NCBI GenBank assembly: GCA_903885865.1
Contig: CAISKH010000489.1
Coordinates: 1 to 9,727 of the forward strand
Direction of reading: 5' to 3'
DNA from: an uncultured Mucilaginibacter sp.
Lineage (GTDB): Bacteria > Bacteroidota > Bacteroidia > Sphingobacteriales > Sphingobacteriaceae
DNA length: 9,727 nt
In this document: one piece after another, positions 6,056 through 9,727 of the stretch
How positions within the stretch are numbered: position 1 is the stretch's first letter
How the letters are laid out: each line of letters opens with the position of its first letter
Made by a program: the position numbers and the translations under genes
The notes under the pieces: generated by a model
The model's database searches: none
The model's input: the letters and a program-made list of their open reading frames with translations, nothing else
What the model was told of the DNA's origin: nothing

Positions 6056-7177
6056 TTAATTGGAGAGATAGATGCTAAGGTCGATAGTGAACGAATTATT
6101 CTCATTCAGTATATGCAGTTCGTGTTTGCCCGGGTATAAAATGGCCAGTCTTCTTTTTACATTTATGATCCCTATGCCCGAGCTGTTATCTTTTGATACA
6201 TCCAATTCGCTAACCCCGTTAACTACAATAAACCGCATTAAATCCGTATCCGGTTCTATAGTTAAAGAAATGGCAATAATGGGGTCTTCAACCATGCCTG
6301 TGCCGTGTTTAAAAGCGTTTTCAACAAACGGAATTAAAAGCATGGGCTCAATGGTATATCTATCAGTATCGCCCGTTATATCAATGCCCACTTTTACATT
6401 ACTGCCGAAACGCAGCATTTGCAGGTTAATATAACTTTTTAAATACTCAATTTCTTTACTCAGCATCACCCGGTGATCATCGCTTTCGTACAGCATATAG
6501 CGCATTAATTGCGATAGATTAACAATTGCCGGCTCCAGGTCGTCTGATTTTTTACGGGCCAGCGCCACCAGGTTGTTCAGGATATTAAACATAAAATGCG
6601 GACTGATCTGCGAACGCAAAAAGTTAAGCTCTGATTTTAAATGGATGGTTTCGCGTTCTTTTAACAGTTGCTGGCGCGATTGATTATCTAATATAACCCG
6701 GTAACAAAAGCTGCATAAAAGGGCTACCAAAGGCGATAATACAGGAATAAAATTGGGCGAGCCACCAAATCCACGCCAACCCCGCGGTCCGCGGCCACCC
6801 CGGCCAGATGACTGATTAAATGAGGACGGGCGCCTGTGGAAGGCATTGCTATCGGCCAAATGCGAAAAATGGTTAGTATGTGAAGGTTCGGCCCATAAAA
6901 GATAACGGCAATACCAATATACTGCAAGCACGGCAACCAGCCCTAATACGTACCATATTATTTTTTTATTAAGAAGGGGGTACACCAGATAAGTATGTAT
7001 ATAAAAAAGACCAAGCAACAAGCTATTTGATATAATGATATTATCAAGAAAACGGGCACGATATGCTTCGGGGATATTATTACTGGTGCTTGGTAAATAG
7101 GGAAGTATTAATAATAAAAACCATATTACTAAAGGCATGGCATATTGAAACCAGCGGTTACTTATCAGTTTATTCAT
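6056..7177 (-). CDS. LytS-type sensor histidine kinase (His_kinase family, four TM)
   Basis: This 373-residue inner-membrane kinase has four predicted membrane segments (about 11-30, 47-69, 72-94 and 143-163), then a cytoplasmic kinase. The H-box is SQISPHFMFNILNNL with phospho-accepting H194, followed by the linker LMRYMLYES. The ATP-binding N-box is PFVENAFKHG (283-292) and the G-box is SGIGIINVKRRL (333-344). This is the His_kinase (PF06580)/HATPase pattern that partners LytTR regulators, and such a regulator is encoded divergently 140 bp away. The third loop (95-142), predicted periplasmic, holds H100, H103, H106 and H114 and then GRGGRGPRGWRGFGG (125-139), with arginines at 126, 129, 132 and 135. 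There is no HAMP, PAS or other sensor domain, so the membrane part and this loop must do the sensing. The signal is unknown. Confidence 0.9.
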   Translation of the reverse strand: MNKLISNRWFQYAMPLVIWFLLLILPYLPSTSNNIPEAYRARFLDNIIISNSLLLGLFYIHTYLVYPLLNKKIIWYVLGLVAVLAVYWYCRYLLWAEPSHTNHFSHLADSNAFHRRPSSFNQSSGRGGRGPRGWRGFGGSPNFIPVLSPLVALLCSFCYRVILDNQSRQQLLKERETIHLKSELNFLRSQISPHFMFNILNNLVALARKKSDDLEPAIVNLSQLMRYMLYESDDHRVMLSKEIEYLKSYINLQMLRFGSNVKVGIDITGDTDRYTIEPMLLIPFVENAFKHGTGMVEDPIIAISLTIEPDTDLMRFIVVNGVSELDVSKDNSSGIGIINVKRRLAILYPGKHELHILNENNSFTIDLSIYLSN

Positions 7178-7181
7178 GGTA

Positions 7182-7214
7182 CAAATAAAATGAGAAATTA
7201 TTTAAATGTAACAA
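7182..7214 (-). promoter_or_regulatory. Putative promoter of the histidine kinase gene
   Basis: On the minus strand TTG (7214-7212) is followed after 22 bp by TTTATTTG (7189-7182), a one-mismatch -7 element. It ends 4 bp before the ATG, in the arrangement TTTGTACC-ATG that is also seen upstream of the metallo-hydrolase gene. The transcript would be nearly leaderless. Confidence 0.38.
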
Positions 7215-7289
7215 CTATGAGACAAAAGCCTGTATTGATGCGACGAACGGCGCTATCCTATTGGCGAGTTTAGCTATTAATATTCACAA

Positions 7290-7297
7290 TTACTTTG
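7290..7297 (+). promoter_or_regulatory. Possible -7 element (TTACTTTG) of the response regulator gene
   Basis: TTACTTTG matches TAnnTTTG with one mismatch and lies 20 bp before the regulator's ATG. The nearest upstream TTG (7261-7263) is 26 bp away, too far for the usual spacing, so support is weak. It is the only TTTG in the 140-bp divergent region on this strand. Confidence 0.3.
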
Positions 7298-7317
7298 TAT
7301 TATTGCATTAAACCAAT

Positions 7318-8028
7318 ATGAACTGTATAATAATTGATGATGAGCCCCTAGCGCTCGAACTGCTTGAAGATAATATCCGCATGGTGGATAATTTGCAGCT
7401 CGTTGCGAGCTGCCGGTCTGCGGCTCAAGCTATGCAGGTTTTACAGGAGCAGCAGGTCGACCTAATTTTTTGCGATATACAAATGCCGGGCATAAGCGGC
7501 TTGCAGTTTGTTAAGAGCCTGGTTAATAATCCGCTGATTATATTTGTGACTGCTTATGACGAATTCGCGCTGGATGGCTTTGAGCTGGATGTGGTTGATT
7601 ATTTGCTCAAACCCGTTTCTATCGACCGGTTTTTAAAAGCGTGTAACAAGGCATTCGTGTTATTTGAACAATCAAAACGGCAAATTGAACCGGGCTCCGA
7701 AAAACCAAGAAAGTACATTTTTTTATATGCCGATTATAACCTGATAAAGGTTAACCACGCTGATATTACCTATATAGAGGGGCTTAAAGATTATGTAAAA
7801 ATTTACACCACTAACTCCCCGAAGGCAATTATTTCGCGTGTTACTATAAAATCGTTAGAGAGCCAGTTGCCTGCCGACGAGTTTTTCAGGGTTCATAAAT
7901 CATATATTGTTAACCTGGAGCATGTACATTCCATCCGCAAGGGCCGTATTAAAATTGCTGACGAGGAAATCCCTTTCAGTGATAGCTATAAAGACGCAAT
8001 CACCCGAATGACGGGTAAGCTAACTTGA
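7318..8028 (+). CDS. LytTR-family response regulator
   Basis: This 236-residue cytoplasmic transcription regulator has a receiver domain at about 1-118: acidic pair D7/D8, phospho-acceptor D53 in FCDIQMPG, T78 in FVTAYDEFAL and K98 in YLLKPV. A LytTR DNA-binding domain (about 131-234) follows, with the typical segments INYxE-like ITYIEGLKDYVKIYT (150-164), the SLESQLP helix and FFRVHKSYIVN (189-199). The overall design is that of the AgrA/LytR-like regulators paired with His_kinase-family sensors, and the kinase is divergently encoded next door. All phospho-relay residues are present, so it should be functional. I found no convincing pair of LytTR binding sites in the neighbouring intergenic regions by eye. 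The start at 7318 gives the canonical N-terminus (MNCIIIDDEP). It converges on the nitroreductase with a 42-bp gap and no visible terminator. Confidence 0.93.
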   Translation: MNCIIIDDEPLALELLEDNIRMVDNLQLVASCRSAAQAMQVLQEQQVDLIFCDIQMPGISGLQFVKSLVNNPLIIFVTAYDEFALDGFELDVVDYLLKPVSIDRFLKACNKAFVLFEQSKRQIEPGSEKPRKYIFLYADYNLIKVNHADITYIEGLKDYVKIYTTNSPKAIISRVTIKSLESQLPADEFFRVHKSYIVNLEHVHSIRKGRIKIADEEIPFSDSYKDAITRMTGKLT

Positions 8029-8070
8029 TTAAGCCGCTAACGGAAATTTTGCTTTCAGAACCAATACAAT

Positions 8071-8700
8071 TTATATATGTATAAACAATTCCTCTTTGGG
8101 CCTGCGTACTTTTGCGGCCTTGCTAAATACATCATCTTCCGCCCTGAAACCAACGGGTGCAATTACCGAGGTGGTTAAACCTAATTCCTTCAATCCTAAT
8201 ATTTCATCAAATTTCCCGGCTTCAAAGCCTTCCATAGGGCAGGCGTCAATACCCATATCGGCAGCGGCGCTTAGTAAAACACCTAAGGCTATGTAAGCTT
8301 GTTTGTGATCCCATACAATTTTCTGGTCCTCGGCCATACGGTTAACGCTGCCCTTTATGTTTTGCTCAAATAGGTCCAGGTTTTCGCGGGGAATGCCACG
8401 TGTTGCGGCAATGCTATCAATATATTTGGTTACATAAGCCTCATCCAGGTTAGTTTCGGCCGCAAAAACGAAAATATGCGATGCCTGGGTTAATTGCTGT
8501 TGACCCCTTGCTGCTTCTCGTAGTTTTTCTTTTATTTCCTGGTCCTCAACAACCAATACCCGGTATGCCTGCAAGCCAGCTGATGAGGGCGACAACTGTA
8601 CCGCCGAAAGCAGGTTATCCAATTGTTCGGCGCTTAATTTTTTAGCAGGATCAAATTTTTTAGTGGCATAACGCCAGTTCAATTTCTCTAATAATGACAT
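8071..8700 (-). CDS. NfsB-like NAD(P)H nitroreductase / oxidoreductase (FMN)
   Basis: This 209-residue flavoprotein belongs to the nitroreductase family. FMN-contact motifs are visible: RYATKKFDP (10-18) at the start, SPSSAGLQAYR (37-47) and the late EGFE-type segment. ALGVLLSAAADMGIDACPMEGFE (138-160) and LGLTTSVIAPVG (174-185) correspond closely to the matching stretches of E. coli NfsB (LGLDAVPIEGFD and VVVPVG). The family normally reduces nitroaromatics or quinones with NAD(P)H, acting as a cytoplasmic dimer; the physiological substrate is unknown. The usual Asn of SSxNxQPW is replaced (SSAGLQAY), so substrate-side details may differ. The gene lies 70 bp downstream of the glycosyltransferase gene on the same strand. 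An inverted repeat overlaps its predicted -7 element, suggesting separate, repressor-controlled expression. Confidence 0.92.
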   Translation of the reverse strand: MSLLEKLNWRYATKKFDPAKKLSAEQLDNLLSAVQLSPSSAGLQAYRVLVVEDQEIKEKLREAARGQQQLTQASHIFVFAAETNLDEAYVTKYIDSIAATRGIPRENLDLFEQNIKGSVNRMAEDQKIVWDHKQAYIALGVLLSAAADMGIDACPMEGFEAGKFDEILGLKELGLTTSVIAPVGFRAEDDVFSKAAKVRRPKEELFIHI

Positions 8701-8706
8701 GATATG

Positions 8707-8743
8707 TTAAACATTTAATTTCAGCACAAAAATAAATGTTTAA
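8707..8743. promoter_or_regulatory. 11-bp perfect inverted repeat, probable operator of the nitroreductase gene
   Basis: TTAAACATTTA (8707-8717) and TAAATGTTTAA (8733-8743) are exact reverse complements separated by 15 bp. The right arm overlaps the first two bases of the TATTTTTG -7 element and the left arm ends 6 bp before the ATG, so a bound protein would cover the promoter and the translation start. Each arm is itself a near-palindrome (TAAA-CA-TTTA). Nitroreductase genes are often controlled by small HTH repressors (HxlR, MarR or TetR types); none is encoded in this window. There is no U-run, so a terminator for the upstream gene is less likely. Confidence 0.55.
8727..8734 (-). promoter_or_regulatory. 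-7 promoter element (TATTTTTG) of the nitroreductase gene
   Basis: On the minus strand TATTTTTG matches TAnnTTTG exactly, 26 bp before the nitroreductase ATG. No TTG is seen at the expected -33 distance. It lies between the arms of the inverted repeat. Confidence 0.42.
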
Positions 8744-8770
8744 ACACATATTGGCGTCACGCCTAAGTAA

Positions 8771-9727
8771 TTATAACAGGCCGTGGTCTTTCAGCGCCTG
8801 CCGGCGCGCTTTTTCCTGTTGTTTTATTGCCCTTTTTTCCTGGCGTATTTGCTTTTTGGTTTTGCCGGCGGTATCTATTGATTGAACCCTTTGATTTTCT
8901 TCGTCTTTTAATTTTTGCTCTGTTTTTTGCGTTATGCTATCCTTCTTACCAAATAACCGCTGAATAAAGCTTAACTTTTTCACAGGCGGCGGTGTTGGTT
9001 CAATAATTACAGGGAGCGCCTCATTATCATCGTCGGGCGGGGCATTTAACATCCTGCTGGCCGCCGCCGAATCAACGGAGGCCACCCTATGGCGCATGCT
9101 CTCTTTTAAGTGTACCGTATTAAACCCATACGAGCTGCTGTCGATCTGGGTAAAACCTTTGCCGGTCATCATGCGACCCAGTGAGTTGAAATAATTTTCG
9201 AGGCCGGGTCTTAATGTGCCGTCCGGTAAAAACGCGTACAGTCCGGCTTTGGGGCGTGGCACAATACTGGCCAGGAAAATACTCTCGCCAAGCGTCAGCT
9301 CCGAGGGCTCCTTGCCAAAATAATAATGCGATGCCTCCGCGATGCCATAAACATCAGGGCCCCATTCAATAATATTAAAATAAACCTCCAGCATACGGTC
9401 CTTGGTCATGATATTATTATTTTCTATGAGCCATACGATCAGTATTTCCTCTATTTTACGGGAAAGCGTCTTCTTCCTTGTTAAAAATGAGTTCTTAACC
9501 AACTGCATTGATATGGTGCTGCCGCCCCGTTTAAATTTATGCTCCTTAAAGTCGGTAATAAGCGATTGCCGTATAGCCTTGTCAACAAAACCGCGGTTTT
9601 TATAAAAAGTGGGATCCTCGGCGGTCATTACCGCGCTGCGCAGGTAAGGCGATATCTGGTCGAGCGGGGTATACTCAGGGTTTTGCGGGCCAATAATATG
9701 CGGCGCCATAGGCTTATCATGCTCATA
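8771..9727 (-). CDS. GT51 peptidoglycan glycosyltransferase, MtgA-like (5' end outside the window)
   Basis: The frame is open through the right edge: six more codons (reading YEHDKP) precede the Met at 9709, so the true start is outside. From that Met, 312 residues are visible. The GT51 motifs are in order: AVMTAEDPTFYKNRG with catalytic Glu31; RGGSTISMQLVKN (61-73); RKIEE (84-88) with the second conserved Glu88; RMLEVYFNIIEWGPDVYGI (105-123) followed by YYFGK; and LTLGESIFLASIVPRP (138-153). This is the lipid II-polymerising, monofunctional type; no transpeptidase domain follows. It should act at the outer face of the inner membrane, and any TM anchor would be in the missing N-terminus. After residue 160 comes an extension of about 150 residues with a proline-rich linker (PTPPPVKK) and a Lys/Gln/Arg/Glu-rich helical tail (257-307). 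The nitroreductase gene follows by 70 bp. Confidence 0.88.
   Translation of the reverse strand, partial: YEHDKPMAPHIIGPQNPEYTPLDQISPYLRSAVMTAEDPTFYKNRGFVDKAIRQSLITDFKEHKFKRGGSTISMQLVKNSFLTRKKTLSRKIEEILIVWLIENNNIMTKDRMLEVYFNIIEWGPDVYGIAEASHYYFGKEPSELTLGESIFLASIVPRPKAGLYAFLPDGTLRPGLENYFNSLGRMMTGKGFTQIDSSSYGFNTVHLKESMRHRVASVDSAAASRMLNAPPDDDNEALPVIIEPTPPPVKKLSFIQRLFGKKDSITQKTEQKLKDEENQRVQSIDTAGKTKKQIRQEKRAIKQQEKARRQALKDHGLL

Noticed and set aside
6072..6434. 120-codon plus-strand open frame opposite the kinase C-terminus
   Set aside because: Antisense to the ATP-binding domain, which has intact N- and G-boxes.
7178..7317. LytTR-type direct-repeat binding sites in the kinase/regulator intergenic region
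   Set aside because: No pair of good matches at the expected spacing; single partial matches such as around GTTTAG at 7268 are what chance gives.

Overview
The window looks like chromosomal DNA from a Bacteroidota bacterium, most likely a member of the Sphingobacteriaceae (Mucilaginibacter/Pedobacter-like). The grounds are a large outer-membrane beta-barrel protein with an N-terminal carboxypeptidase-regulatory-like domain and plug, a LytS-type kinase with a LytTR regulator, AT-rich intergenic regions, and several matches to the Bacteroidota -7 promoter element TAnnTTTG. The genus is inference; no rRNA or other marker is present.

Layout. At the left edge (1-101, minus) is the 5' end of an unidentified gene. 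Next is a metallo-beta-lactamase-fold hydrolase of the YycJ/WalJ type (319-1137, minus), divergent from a YceH/DUF480 protein (1242-1889, plus). YceH converges on the large outer-membrane gene, and a strong bidirectional terminator hairpin (1949-1987) lies between them.

The centre (2005-8028) forms one apparent functional block. A secreted CBM9-like, glycine-rich protein (4918-5886) and a 958-residue outer-membrane beta-barrel protein (2005-4881) form a probable minus-strand operon with a 36-bp gap. Upstream on the same strand is a four-TM LytS-type histidine kinase (6056-7177). Divergent from the kinase is a LytTR response regulator (7318-8028, plus). The likely scheme is that the kinase senses an envelope signal, the regulator binds DNA, and the secreted protein and barrel are targets. 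The last step is inference from position only. All three envelope proteins carry glycine-rich low-complexity tracts, and the kinase's predicted periplasmic loop has an unusual His-rich then Arg/Gly-rich stretch.

The right end has a NfsB-like nitroreductase (8071-8700, minus) preceded by a perfect 11-bp inverted repeat over its predicted -7 element. Beyond it is the C-terminal part of a GT51 peptidoglycan glycosyltransferase (8771 to the window edge, minus) with a long charged tail.

I saw no tRNA, rRNA, CRISPR array, transposase or integration site. No intergenic stretch exceeds 300 bases; the longest (102-318) is AT-rich with only a possible promoter. The most notable material is the central two-component/outer-membrane block. 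It is made of known families, and its arrangement and glycine/histidine/arginine-rich sensor loop are the parts worth following.
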